From an uncultured Porphyromonadaceae bacterium (lineage in GTDB: Bacteria; Bacteroidota; Bacteroidia; Bacteroidales; Muribaculaceae), in assembly GCA_902491515.1 (NCBI GenBank), contig CABUIC010000005.1:1-64000 (forward strand): a DNA stretch of 64,000 bases, given 5' to 3'. The position numbers were made by a program, and so were the translations under genes. The stretch's first letter is position 1; every line of letters starts with the position of its first letter. Below, piece by piece: positions 17,343 through 26,056 of the stretch. The notes beneath the pieces were generated by a model. That model made no database searches and was not told the DNA's origin. It saw nothing but the letters and a program-made list of their open reading frames with translations.

Positions 17343-19043
17343 ATGGAAAAACAGATCATCGAATGCGTGCCCAATTTCAGCGAAGGGCGCGACAAGAACG
17401 TAATAGAAGCCATCACTGCCGAAATCCGGGCCACGGAGGGCGTCAGCCTTCTCGACGTAGACCCCGGAGAGGCCACAAACCGGACCGTCGTGACCTTCGT
17501 CGGCGAGCCCGCACCCGTAATGGAGGCGGCCTTCCGTGCCGTCCGTAAGGCCGCCGAGCTAATCGACATGAGCCGCCACCACGGCGCTCATCCACGCATG
17601 GGAGCCACGGACGTGCTGCCGCTTATCCCCGTGGCGGGCATCACGCTCGAGGAGTGCGCCGAGCTCGCCCGCAAGCTCGGCAAGCGCATAGCCGACGAAC
17701 TCGAAATCCCCGTCTACGCCTACGAGGCCGCAGCCTTCACCCCCGAGCGAAAGAACCTCGCCGTCTGCCGTAAGGGCGAGTACGAGGGTCTGGCCGAGCG
17801 CCTCGGCAAGCCCGGTCTCGGCGCCGACTTCGGCGACCGTCCTTTCGACGCGAAAGCCGCACATACAGGCGCCACAGCCGTCGGCGCGCGCGACTTCCTC
17901 ATCGCAGTCAACTTCAACCTCAACACCACCAGCACCCGCCGCGCAAACGCCATCGCCTTCGACGTCCGCGAGAAGGGCCGCCCCCTGCGCGAGGGCGGCA
18001 AGCCAAACGGCAAGCCCGTGAAGGACGCCGATGGCAATACCGTCATGCTCCCCGGAACCCTCAAGGGCACGAAGGCAATCGGCTGGTATATCGACGAATA
18101 CGGTATCGCCCAAGTGTCGATGAACATCACCGACATCGCCGCCACGCCACTCCACACGGCCTTCGACGAAGTCAGCCGCGCGGCTGCCGCGCGCGGAATC
18201 CGCGTCACCGGCACCGAAATTGTCGGTCTTGTGCCAAAACGCACGCTTCTTGACGCCGGGCACCACTATCTGCGCCTCCAGCAGCGCTCCCTCGGCATCC
18301 CCGAGGAGGAAATAATACGCATGGCCGTCCGCTCGATGGGTCTCGACCAGCTCGCGCCCTTCAATCCCCGCGAGAAAGTCGTGGAATACATGCTTGAGGA
18401 CGCCCGGCCAGCCGGGAAGCGTCTCACCGACCTCACTGTCAAAGGTTTCGCCGACGAGACGGCATCCGAGAGCCCGGCTCCGGGCGGCGGCTCAATCTCG
18501 GCCTATATGGGCGCCCTCGCCGCCGCGCTCGGCACGATGGTGGCTAACCTCTCCGCCCACAAACCCGGCTGGGACGAGCGCTGGGAGGAATTCTCCGACG
18601 CCGCCGTCGAAGGCCGCAAGCACCTCGACGTGCTCCTGAACCTCGTGAACGAGGACACCGCGGCCTTCAACACCGTAATGGCGGCCTTCCAGCTGCCCAA
18701 GGGCACCGACGAGGAGAAGGCCGCACGCGCCGAGGCCATCGAGCGGGCCACGCTCTACGCCGCCGAGGTACCCCTCCGCACGATGCGCGCCGCCGCCGCC
18801 ACATTCCCCCTCCTCCGCCGCATGGCCGAGACCGGCAACCCCGCCAGCGTCAGCGATGCCGGCGTCGGTGCCCTCGCGGCCCGCGCCGCGGTGCTCGGCG
18901 CGGGCCTCAACGTCCGAATCAACGCCGCCTCCCTTTCCGATAAATCAAAGGCACAGCCCCTCCTCGACGAAGCCGAGGCCCTCGTCAGCCGCGCCAAGGC
19001 CGAGGAAGCCGAAATCCTCACAATCGTAGACTCCAAAATCTGA
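17343..19043 (+). CDS. Bifunctional glutamate formimidoyltransferase / formimido-THF cyclodeaminase
   Basis: A 566-aa fusion for the last steps of histidine breakdown: it moves the formimino group from formiminoglutamate to tetrahydrofolate and then releases ammonia to give methenyl-THF. The N-terminal transferase domain (about 1-325) begins IIECVPNFSEGRD and has SRHHGAHPRMGATDVLPLIP. The C-terminal cyclodeaminase domain (about 365-566) has ESPAPGGGSISAYMGALAAA. The architecture equals animal FTCD and is common in Bacteroidota. It heads the hut run and starts 16 nt after the TPR gene. Confidence 0.95.
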   Translation: MEKQIIECVPNFSEGRDKNVIEAITAEIRATEGVSLLDVDPGEATNRTVVTFVGEPAPVMEAAFRAVRKAAELIDMSRHHGAHPRMGATDVLPLIPVAGITLEECAELARKLGKRIADELEIPVYAYEAAAFTPERKNLAVCRKGEYEGLAERLGKPGLGADFGDRPFDAKAAHTGATAVGARDFLIAVNFNLNTTSTRRANAIAFDVREKGRPLREGGKPNGKPVKDADGNTVMLPGTLKGTKAIGWYIDEYGIAQVSMNITDIAATPLHTAFDEVSRAAAARGIRVTGTEIVGLVPKRTLLDAGHHYLRLQQRSLGIPEEEIIRMAVRSMGLDQLAPFNPREKVVEYMLEDARPAGKRLTDLTVKGFADETASESPAPGGGSISAYMGALAAALGTMVANLSAHKPGWDERWEEFSDAAVEGRKHLDVLLNLVNEDTAAFNTVMAAFQLPKGTDEEKAARAEAIERATLYAAEVPLRTMRAAAATFPLLRRMAETGNPASVSDAGVGALAARAAVLGAGLNVRINAASLSDKSKAQPLLDEAEALVSRAKAEEAEILTIVDSKI

Positions 19044-19052
19044 CAAGCCACC

Positions 19053-21062
19053 ATGACCAAAGAAGAATTCCATGCCGCTATCCGCGCCGGCATACCCGAT
19101 AAACTGCCCGAAGCGCGTCCCTACGACCCGGAGGTGAACCACGCCCCGCGGCGCAAGCATATCCTCTCCCACGAGGAGGAGCGCCTCGCCCTACGCAACG
19201 CCCTGCGCTACTTCCCCGCCAAGCTCCACGCCGAGTTGGCCCCCGAGTTCGCCAAGGAGCTCCGCGACTACGGCCGCATCTACATGTACCGCTTCCGCCC
19301 CACCTACGAGATGTACGCGCGGCCTGTCAGTGACTACCCGGCCCGCTGCCCGCAGGCCGCGGCAATCATGATGATGATTCAGAACAACCTCGACCCGCGC
19401 GTGGCCCAGCACCCCCACGAGCTCATCACCTACGGCGGAAACGGTGCCGTGTTCCAGAACTGGGCGCAGTACCTCCTGACGATGCGCTACCTCTCGGAGA
19501 TGACCGCCGAGCAGACCCTCGTCATGTACTCCGGCCATCCCCTCGGCCTCTTCCCCTCGCACAAGGACGCGCCGCGCGTAGTCGTAACCAACGGCATGGT
19601 AATTCCCAACCACTCGAAGGCCGACGACTGGGAGCGCTTCAACGCCCTCGGCGTCTCGCAGTACGGCCAGATGACAGCCGGGTCCTATATGTACATCGGT
19701 CCGCAGGGCATCGTCCACGGCACCACCATAACCGTCCTCAATGCCGGACGCCGCCGTCTCCCCGAGGGACAGACCTCCCTCGGCGGTATGCTCTTCGTCT
19801 CCGCCGGACTTGGCGGCATGAGCGGAGCCCAGCCCAAGGCCGGAAACATCGCCGGCGTAGTCAGCATCATCGCCGAAATCAATCCCAAGGCCGTCGAAAC
19901 CCGCCGCAGCCAGGGCTGGGTCGATGAGGTCTACACCGACCTCGACGCCCTCCTCGCCCGCGCCGCCAAGGCCCGAGAGGCCCGAGAGGCCGTGTCACTC
20001 GCATATCTCGGCAATGTGGTAGACCTATGGGAACGCCTCGCCGAGGAGGGCGTGAGCGTGGACCTCGGGTCCGACCAGACCTCCCTCCACAACCCCTGGG
20101 CCGGCGGATACTACCCCGCCGGGCTCTCCTTCGAGGAGTCGAAGCGCATGATGGCCGACGAGCCCGAGGAATTCAGACGCCGCGTGCAGGAATCCTTGCG
20201 CCGCCAGGTGGCCGCAATCAACAAGCTCACGGCCCGCGGAATGTACTTCTTCGACTACGGCAACGCCTTCCTGCTCGAGTCCTCGCGCGCCGGAGCCGAC
20301 ATCATGGCTCCCGACGGCAAGGGCTTCCGCTATCCCTCCTACGTTCAGGACATCATGGGCCCGCTCTTCTTCGACTACGGCTTCGGGCCCTTCCGCTGGG
20401 TCTGCGCCTCGGAGCTTCCCGAAGACCTCGCCACAACCGACGCAATCGCCGCCGAAGTCCTCGAGGATATGATGCGCGAATGCCCCGATGACATCCGCGG
20501 ACAGCTTGCCGACAACCTCCACTGGATCCGCGAGGCCGGACCTAACAAACTCGTGGTAGGCTCTCAGGCCCGAATTCTCTACGCCGACGCCGAGGGCCGG
20601 GCCCGCATCGCCCTCGCCTTCAACGATGCCATCCGCAGCGGACGGCTCCACGGCCCCGTGGTCCTCGGGCGCGACCACCACGACGTGTCCGGCACAGACT
20701 CCCCCTACCGCGAGACATCCAATATCTACGACGGCTCGCAGTTCACCGCCGACATGGCCATCCAGAACGTCATCGGCGACTCCTTCCGCGGCGCCACATG
20801 GGTATCCATCCACAACGGCGGCGGCGTAGGCTGGGGCGAAGTCATCAACGGCGGTTTCGGAATGGTAATCGACGGCACGCCCGAGGCTGACCGCCGCATC
20901 CGCGAAATGCTCTTCTGGGACGTGAACAACGGCATAGCGCGGCGCTCCTGGGCCCGCAACAAGGGCGCGATGGACGCAATCCGCCGCGAAATGGCCCGCA
21001 CCCCGGAGCTGAAAGTGACCCTTCCGAACCTCGTCGACGACAGCGTCCTCGACAATATATAA
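19053..21062 (+). CDS. hutU: Urocanate hydratase (long form)
   Basis: Converts urocanate to imidazolonepropionate using tightly bound NAD. 669 aa, longer than the ~555-aa proteobacterial enzyme, as in other Bacteroidota. Motifs include YGGNGAVFQNWAQYLLTMRY, MYSGHPLGLFPSHKDAPRVV, GLGGMSGAQPKAG, DQTSLHNPW and HNGGGVGWGEVINGGFGMVI. It lies 9 nt after the formimidoyltransferase gene. A 9-bp tandem array begins at its stop codon. Confidence 0.96.
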   Translation: MTKEEFHAAIRAGIPDKLPEARPYDPEVNHAPRRKHILSHEEERLALRNALRYFPAKLHAELAPEFAKELRDYGRIYMYRFRPTYEMYARPVSDYPARCPQAAAIMMMIQNNLDPRVAQHPHELITYGGNGAVFQNWAQYLLTMRYLSEMTAEQTLVMYSGHPLGLFPSHKDAPRVVVTNGMVIPNHSKADDWERFNALGVSQYGQMTAGSYMYIGPQGIVHGTTITVLNAGRRRLPEGQTSLGGMLFVSAGLGGMSGAQPKAGNIAGVVSIIAEINPKAVETRRSQGWVDEVYTDLDALLARAAKAREAREAVSLAYLGNVVDLWERLAEEGVSVDLGSDQTSLHNPWAGGYYPAGLSFEESKRMMADEPEEFRRRVQESLRRQVAAINKLTARGMYFFDYGNAFLLESSRAGADIMAPDGKGFRYPSYVQDIMGPLFFDYGFGPFRWVCASELPEDLATTDAIAAEVLEDMMRECPDDIRGQLADNLHWIREAGPNKLVVGSQARILYADAEGRARIALAFNDAIRSGRLHGPVVLGRDHHDVSGTDSPYRETSNIYDGSQFTADMAIQNVIGDSFRGATWVSIHNGGGVGWGEVINGGFGMVIDGTPEADRRIREMLFWDVNNGIARRSWARNKGAMDAIRREMARTPELKVTLPNLVDDSVLDNI

Positions 21063-21093
21063 GATTTATATGTCTTATACGAATTATAAACCT
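21058..21093 (+). repeat. 9-bp tandem array after hutU (4 units)
   Basis: Units TATAAGATT, TATATGTCT, TATACGAAT and TATAAACCT follow each other without gaps. The first unit contains the hutU stop codon TAA (21060-21062). Read in the hutU frame the four units give TAA, TAT, TAC, TAA. The array fills most of the 51-nt gap before hutH. Confidence 0.75.
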
Positions 21094-21113
21094 CTCTAAA
21101 TCCTACGCCCCCA

Positions 21114-22601
21114 ATGCTTCATCATATCTCCCCCGCCCGCCTCTCCATCGAGAAGGTCGGCGAAATCCTCGAAAACCACGCGCACCTCGAGCTAAGCGAA
21201 GAGAGCGTCGGCCGAATAGTCCGCTGCCGCGAGTACCTCGACCGCAAAATCGCCGAATGCAACACTCCAATCTACGGAATCACAACCGGCTTCGGCTCCC
21301 TCTGCAACATCTCCATCGGAGAGGACGACCTCACACGCCTCCAGGAGAACCTCGTCAAGAGTCACGCCTGCGGATGCGGCGAGCGCGTCGAGCCCGACAT
21401 CGTCCGCCTCATGCTCCTCACGAAAATTGTCTCCCTCTCCTTCGGCAATTCCGGCGTACAGCTCTCCACGGTGCAGCGCCTCGTGGACTTCTTCAACGAG
21501 GACGTTCTTCCCGTCGTATATCAGCAGGGCAGCCTCGGAGCCTCCGGCGACCTCGCGCCCCTCGCCAACATGTGCCTTCCCCTCATCGGCCTCGGCGAGG
21601 TGCTCCACAAGGGCCGCATCCGCCCCGCCGCCGAGGTCCTCGCCGAATTCGGCTGGCAGCCCGTGCGCCTGAAGTCCAAGGAGGGCCTCGCGCTCCTTAA
21701 CGGCACGCAGTTCATGAGCGCCCACGCCGTGTGGGCTATCCTCAAGGCCCGGAAGCTCAGCGCCCTCGCCGACAAAATCGGCGCCCTCTCCCTCGACGCC
21801 TTCGACGGCCGCATCGAGCCCTTCGGCGACGAGGTCAACGCCGTGCGCCCCCATCCCGGACAGCTCGCCACGGCCCGCGCCGTGCGCCGCTGGCTCGAAG
21901 GCTCCGAGCTCATCCGCCAGCCCAAGAAGCACGTCCAGGACCCCTACTCCTTCCGCTGCATGCCTCAGGTCCACGGCGCCGTTAAAGACGCCCTCGCCTA
22001 CGTCGGCAACGTCATCGAGACCGAAATCAACAGCCCGACCGACAATCCAACCATCTTCCCGGAGGAGGACATCATCGTCTCCGCCGGTAACTTCCACGGC
22101 GAGCCCATCGCCATCCCCATGGACTACCTCGCAGTGGCCCTCTCCGAGCTCGCATCCATCTCCGAGCGACGCATCTACAAGCTCATCTCCGGCACCCGCG
22201 GCCTTCCCTCCTTCCTCGTGGCGAATCCCGGCGTCAACTCCGGCTTCATGATTCCGCAGTACGCCGCAGCCTCCATCGTCAACCAGTCCAAGGGCCTCTG
22301 CTGGCCCACGAGCTGCGACACCATCCCCTCCTCGCAGGGGCAGGAGGACCACGTGAGCATGGGCGGCAACTCCGCCACAAAGCTCTGCCGCATAGTCCTC
22401 AACACCGAGCGCGTCCTCGCCATCGAACTCTTCAACGCCGCCCAGGCCCTCGACCTCCGCCGCCCCCTGAAGACCTCCCCCGTCCTCGAGGCCTGGCACG
22501 CCGAGTACCGCAAGGCCGTCCCCTTCATCGTCAACGACGAGGTGATGTCGCCGCTCATCGCCCGCTCCGTAGAATTCATCCGAGACCATGCTGATTTATA
22601 A
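21114..22601 (+). CDS. hutH: Histidine ammonia-lyase
   Basis: Deaminates histidine to urocanate. 495 aa, normal. The MIO cofactor forms from Ala-Ser-Gly in GSLGASGDLAPLANM. Other family features are YGITTGFGSL and LLNGTQFMSAH, plus QDPYSFRCMPQVHGAVKD near residue 280 and a C-terminal SQGQEDHVSMGGNSATK. Cytoplasmic homotetramer by family. hutI begins inside its last codons (14-nt overlap). Confidence 0.97.
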   Translation: MLHHISPARLSIEKVGEILENHAHLELSEESVGRIVRCREYLDRKIAECNTPIYGITTGFGSLCNISIGEDDLTRLQENLVKSHACGCGERVEPDIVRLMLLTKIVSLSFGNSGVQLSTVQRLVDFFNEDVLPVVYQQGSLGASGDLAPLANMCLPLIGLGEVLHKGRIRPAAEVLAEFGWQPVRLKSKEGLALLNGTQFMSAHAVWAILKARKLSALADKIGALSLDAFDGRIEPFGDEVNAVRPHPGQLATARAVRRWLEGSELIRQPKKHVQDPYSFRCMPQVHGAVKDALAYVGNVIETEINSPTDNPTIFPEEDIIVSAGNFHGEPIAIPMDYLAVALSELASISERRIYKLISGTRGLPSFLVANPGVNSGFMIPQYAAASIVNQSKGLCWPTSCDTIPSSQGQEDHVSMGGNSATKLCRIVLNTERVLAIELFNAAQALDLRRPLKTSPVLEAWHAEYRKAVPFIVNDEVMSPLIARSVEFIRDHADL

Positions 22602-23823
22602 CATCGGACGCCTCCTCGGCCTCGACCCCGACGGCTCTCTCCGCAGCCGCCGGGGCCGTGAGATGGACTTCGTGGCTGCCCTCGGCCCCGGGGTATGGAT
22701 GGAAATCGACCCCGAAAGCGGAAAAATCACTGCCATAGGCGCTTCCGGAGCCCGCGAACCCCGTGAGGGAGACCTCGACGCCCGCGGCGCTTGGGTCTTC
22801 CCCTCCTTCTGCGACTCCCACACCCACATCATCTACGCAGGAAGCCGCGAAGGCGAATTCCGCGACAAAATCGACGGCCTCAGCTACGAGGAAATCGCCC
22901 GACGCGGCGGCGGCATCCTCAACAGCGCAGACCGCCTCCGCCACGCCTCCGAGCAGGAACTCTTCGACTCCGCCATGCACCGCGTAAGCGACATGATCGC
23001 CAACGGCACAGGAGCCATAGAAATCAAGAGCGGCTACGGCCTCGACACCGCCTCCGAGCTCAAGATGCTCCGCGTGGCGCGACGCATCGCCGAATCCACT
23101 CCCGCCGAGGTGCGCGCGACCTTCCTCGGCGCCCACGCCGTGGCCCGCGAGTATGCCGGGCGTCAGGGGGAATACGTCGACCTCGTCTGCCACGAGATGC
23201 TCCCTGCCGTAGCCGCTGAGGGCCTCGCCGACTTCGTGGACGTGTTCTGCGACGAGGGATTCTTCACCCCCGCGGAGACCGCGCGCATCCTCGACGCGGC
23301 CGCCCGATTCGGCATCCGCCCCAAGATTCATGCCAACGAGCTCGCCGTCTCCGGAGGCGTGCAAGTTGGCGTGAGCCACGGCGCTCTCAGCGTCGACCAC
23401 CTCGAGCGCATAGGCGACGAGGAAATCGCCCTCCTCGCCGCCTCCGAGACCTGCGCCACGATGCTCCCCGGCGCCTCCTTCTTCTCAAACCTCCCCTACG
23501 GCCCCGCCAGACGCGCCGTCGACGAAGGTTGCACACTGGCCCTCGCCTCCGACTACAATCCCGGCTCCTCTCCCTCCGGCTCCATGCGTATGGTCCTCAG
23601 CCTCGCCTGCATCAAGATGAAACTCACCCCCGAGCGCGCCCTCAACGCCGTGACAATCAACGGCGCCTACGCCATGGGCCTCTCCGACCGCCTCGGAGCC
23701 CTCGGCCCCGGCCGCACCGCCAACTTCTTCCTCACGCGCCCACTCCCCGACCTCGCCTACCTCCCCTACGCCTACACCGAGCCGCTGATCGAAGAGGTGT
23801 TTCTGCGCGGCAAGCGAGTATAA
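22588..23823 (+). CDS. hutI: Imidazolonepropionase
   Basis: Metal-dependent amidohydrolase of 411 aa that opens the ring of imidazolonepropionate to formiminoglutamate. Metal ligands are in CDSHTHIIYAGSR (HxH) and in KIHANELA. The late Asp is in ASDYNPGSSP; IEIKSGYGLD is another family block. With hutH, hutU and the formimidoyltransferase it completes histidine to glutamate. An eight-unit 9-bp array starts at its stop codon, followed by a strong terminator. Confidence 0.97.
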   Translation: MLIYNIGRLLGLDPDGSLRSRRGREMDFVAALGPGVWMEIDPESGKITAIGASGAREPREGDLDARGAWVFPSFCDSHTHIIYAGSREGEFRDKIDGLSYEEIARRGGGILNSADRLRHASEQELFDSAMHRVSDMIANGTGAIEIKSGYGLDTASELKMLRVARRIAESTPAEVRATFLGAHAVAREYAGRQGEYVDLVCHEMLPAVAAEGLADFVDVFCDEGFFTPAETARILDAAARFGIRPKIHANELAVSGGVQVGVSHGALSVDHLERIGDEEIALLAASETCATMLPGASFFSNLPYGPARRAVDEGCTLALASDYNPGSSPSGSMRMVLSLACIKMKLTPERALNAVTINGAYAMGLSDRLGALGPGRTANFFLTRPLPDLAYLPYAYTEPLIEEVFLRGKRV

Positions 23824-23890
23824 ATCTTATAAATTTTATAAATCTTATAAGACTTATGAGTCTTATAGGTCTTCTACGCCCTATAGGGCT
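23819..23890 (+). repeat. 9-bp tandem array after hutI (8 units)
   Basis: Eight uninterrupted 9-bp units: TATAAATCT, TATAAATTT, TATAAATCT, TATAAGACT, TATGAGTCT, TATAGGTCT, TCTACGCCC, TATAGGGCT. The first contains the hutI stop codon. In the hutI frame the units read TAA, TAA, TAA, TAA, TGA, TAG, TAC, TAG, so seven of eight keep a stop although the stop itself has changed type. Confidence 0.85.
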
Positions 23891-23895
23891 TATCC

Positions 23896-23927
23896 CCGGG
23901 GCGCCATACGGCGCCCCGGTCGTTTTT
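23896..23927 (+). terminator. Rho-independent terminator of the hut run
   Basis: Perfect 10-bp inverted repeat CCGGGGCGCC - ATAC - GGCGCCCCGG followed by TCGTTTTT. It ends the hut transcript. Confidence 0.85.
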
Positions 23928-23950
23928 AACAATTTATTTTTAGCTTCTTA

Positions 23951-23981
23951 TTGATTTATTCACAAAATAGGCGTATCTTTG
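23951..23981 (+). promoter_or_regulatory. Promoter of the RloA/RloB pair
   Basis: TTG at 23951-23953, 20 nt, TATCTTTG at 23974-23981; the ATG is 27 nt further on. It makes the defence pair an independent transcription unit behind the hut terminator. Confidence 0.75.
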
Positions 23982-24008
23982 CATCGTAATCCAACAGCCA
24001 TCCTCTGA

Positions 24009-25265
24009 ATGACCAAACTTCTGAATTTCACCGTCGGCAACTTCCGCTCTTTCGGCGAAAAGCGAACCTTCACCTTCCTGACCGACAAACGCGCCGGCCG
24101 GGCCGGTAAAGGCACATTCAAGGCCGGCCCATACCGCCTCTCCGTAATCTCCGCCTGCTACGGCGCAAACTCCGGCGGCAAATCCAACCTCGTCGACGCA
24201 ATGGCGCTGATGAGAATGATTATCCGAGAGTCCGTCCGCATCAACGAGGACGAGCCGCTGCCTTACGACCCCTTCGTACTCACCGCAGAGCAGAAAAATG
24301 GGCCCCAGACCTTCGATTTGTCCTTTATCGACGACGAGGAAACTGTGTACCGCTACGGCTTCAAGAACACGGCGGATGGCATATCCCGCGAATGGCTCTT
24401 CACCGAAAAGAAAGGAGCGCGCAAGGAGTTTCCTCTCTTCGTGCGAAAGGACGAGAAAATTCTCGTTGACGACGAGGCCTTCCCCGAAGGGGTACCTTTT
24501 GTCGACAACTGCAACCGCAACCGCCTTTTCCTTTCGCTCGTCGGTCAGCTCGGCGGCAAGATTGCAAAAAAAGTACTCTCTTTCTTCATTGCCGACTTCA
24601 ATATCCTTTCCGGTCTCGAATCCAGAGGCTACGGCGCCTTCACTCAGGAACAGTTCGACAAGAAAAACGAGGTAGCATCCAAAGCTCTCAATTTCTTCAA
24701 GCGAATTGACCTCGGTTTTGACGATATCGAAATCCACCGCGAGCCCATCAGCCCCGACTTCCTCAACCGCTTCCCGGAAGAAATCCGCCAGCGCGCCCCC
24801 AAGGAGCAGCTGAAAACTTATTCAGTACACAAAATTCCCGGGACCTCAGACATGACCCTCGAAGCGCCCTTCGAGGACTTCGAAAGTTCCGGTTCTCAGA
24901 AAGTCTTCGACCTCTCCGGGCCGGTTTTCGACTCACTAAACCGCGGGGCCGTGCTCGTAATCGACGAGCTCGATGCAAAGCTCCATCCCCTTCTCACCCG
25001 CGAAATTATACGCCTCTTCGCTTCCGCGGAGTCAAACCCCGCCAACGCCCAGCTTTTCTTCTCCACCCACGACTCCAACCTCCTATCGTCCAAGCTCCTG
25101 AGAGCCGACCAGATATGGTTTGTGGAGAAAGACCGCCTGATGCGCTCCGACCTATACCGCGCAACCGACATGGTACTTCCCGACGGCACCCCCATGCCTG
25201 TTCTCTCCGACCACACCGATTTTTATCTCTCCGGCCGATACGGCGCAACGCCTTTCATAAAATGA
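24009..25265 (+). CDS. AAA_15 family ATPase, RloA/AbiLi-like
   Basis: A 418-aa SMC-like ATPase of the COG1106/RloA family. Walker A is CYGANSGGKSNLVDAM (about residues 52-67); Walker B is VLVIDELDAKLHP; the switch histidine is in FFSTHDSNLL; the C-terminus is typical (YLSGRYGATPFI). The N-terminus LNFTVGNFRSF is the usual opening. Members act as the ATPase half of two-gene anti-phage systems (AbiL, RloAB; PARIS is similar in layout). It overlaps the RloB gene by ATGA. Base composition is less GC-rich than the hut genes, suggesting acquisition. Confidence 0.88.
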   Translation: MTKLLNFTVGNFRSFGEKRTFTFLTDKRAGRAGKGTFKAGPYRLSVISACYGANSGGKSNLVDAMALMRMIIRESVRINEDEPLPYDPFVLTAEQKNGPQTFDLSFIDDEETVYRYGFKNTADGISREWLFTEKKGARKEFPLFVRKDEKILVDDEAFPEGVPFVDNCNRNRLFLSLVGQLGGKIAKKVLSFFIADFNILSGLESRGYGAFTQEQFDKKNEVASKALNFFKRIDLGFDDIEIHREPISPDFLNRFPEEIRQRAPKEQLKTYSVHKIPGTSDMTLEAPFEDFESSGSQKVFDLSGPVFDSLNRGAVLVIDELDAKLHPLLTREIIRLFASAESNPANAQLFFSTHDSNLLSSKLLRADQIWFVEKDRLMRSDLYRATDMVLPDGTPMPVLSDHTDFYLSGRYGATPFIK

Positions 25266-25987
25266 GCATCAAGCTTTCGCCCGAAGAACTGAATGATTTC
25301 CTTGGGAAAAAGGAATCGCCGAAAACTCGACAGAAAAACATCGAGTTCAGGATACTCATTGTCTGCGAAGGAGCGAAAACCGAGGTCAACTATTTCGAGG
25401 CATTCCCTGTCCCCGTTAATTCCGGAATGAAAGTTAATGTGGAGTGCGAGGGAAAGGGCATGAACACGCTCTCGCTGGTTAATGAAGCGGAACGCCTTGA
25501 CAAAGAAGCTAAAAAGACGGACAAGCCCTATGACTTCGTTTGGGTGGTGTTTGACTGCGACAGCTTCACCGCGAACTTCGACAATGCCATCAAGCGCGCC
25601 AAGTCACTGGGATATGGTGTCGCCTGGAGCAACGAGGCTTTCGAGCTTTGGTATCTCCTCCATTTCGAGAACAGGACAAACCCAATGTCCCGCGCCGACT
25701 ATCAGAAACGCCTCACCGACCACATATCCAAGAAAGTAAAGGGGTACAAATACAAGAAAAACGACCCTAAAAGCTTTTCAATCATGACGACCCATGGATC
25801 CGAGGACGATGCAATAAAATTTGCCGAGCGAACAATAAAAGCCTTCGGCGACCGCACAGACTTCGTGAACTGCAATCCCGGTACCACGGTCCACCTCCTT
25901 GTCAAGTGTCTCAGAGGGGATAACGACGAGTTCAACGACAAAGTAAAAGCCAAGATAAAAACAATCGTTGCCAAAACGAAGAAATAA
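25262..25987 (+). CDS. RloB/AbiLii-like protein (TOPRIM-type nuclease candidate)
   Basis: A 241-aa RloB-family protein. Conserved acidic positions fit a TOPRIM-like fold: ILIVCEGAKTEVNYFEAF (Glu) near residue 35 and VVFDCDSF (DxD) near residue 99; SNEAFELWYLLHFE is the other family block. In AbiL/RloAB systems this protein is the likely effector controlled by the ATPase. Nuclease activity is an inference from fold and family. The start overlaps the ATPase stop by 4 nt. It ends 69 nt before the next gene. Confidence 0.87.
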   Translation: MSIKLSPEELNDFLGKKESPKTRQKNIEFRILIVCEGAKTEVNYFEAFPVPVNSGMKVNVECEGKGMNTLSLVNEAERLDKEAKKTDKPYDFVWVVFDCDSFTANFDNAIKRAKSLGYGVAWSNEAFELWYLLHFENRTNPMSRADYQKRLTDHISKKVKGYKYKKNDPKSFSIMTTHGSEDDAIKFAERTIKAFGDRTDFVNCNPGTTVHLLVKCLRGDNDEFNDKVKAKIKTIVAKTKK

Positions 25988-26056
25988 TCCCCCACCCCGC
26001 AAATTCACCAAACTTCAATCAACATAAATTTCACTAACCAATCCAAAAACACAAGC

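Noticed and set aside
21192..22589. Long open frame (465 codons) antisense to hutH
   Set aside because: GC-rich codons leave the opposite strand open; the product is low-complexity (Ala, Glu, Gly, Val) without domains, and hutH is certain.
23819..23890. CRISPR-like array
   Set aside because: The repeat unit is 9 bp without spacers; it is a minisatellite. No cas gene is present in the window.
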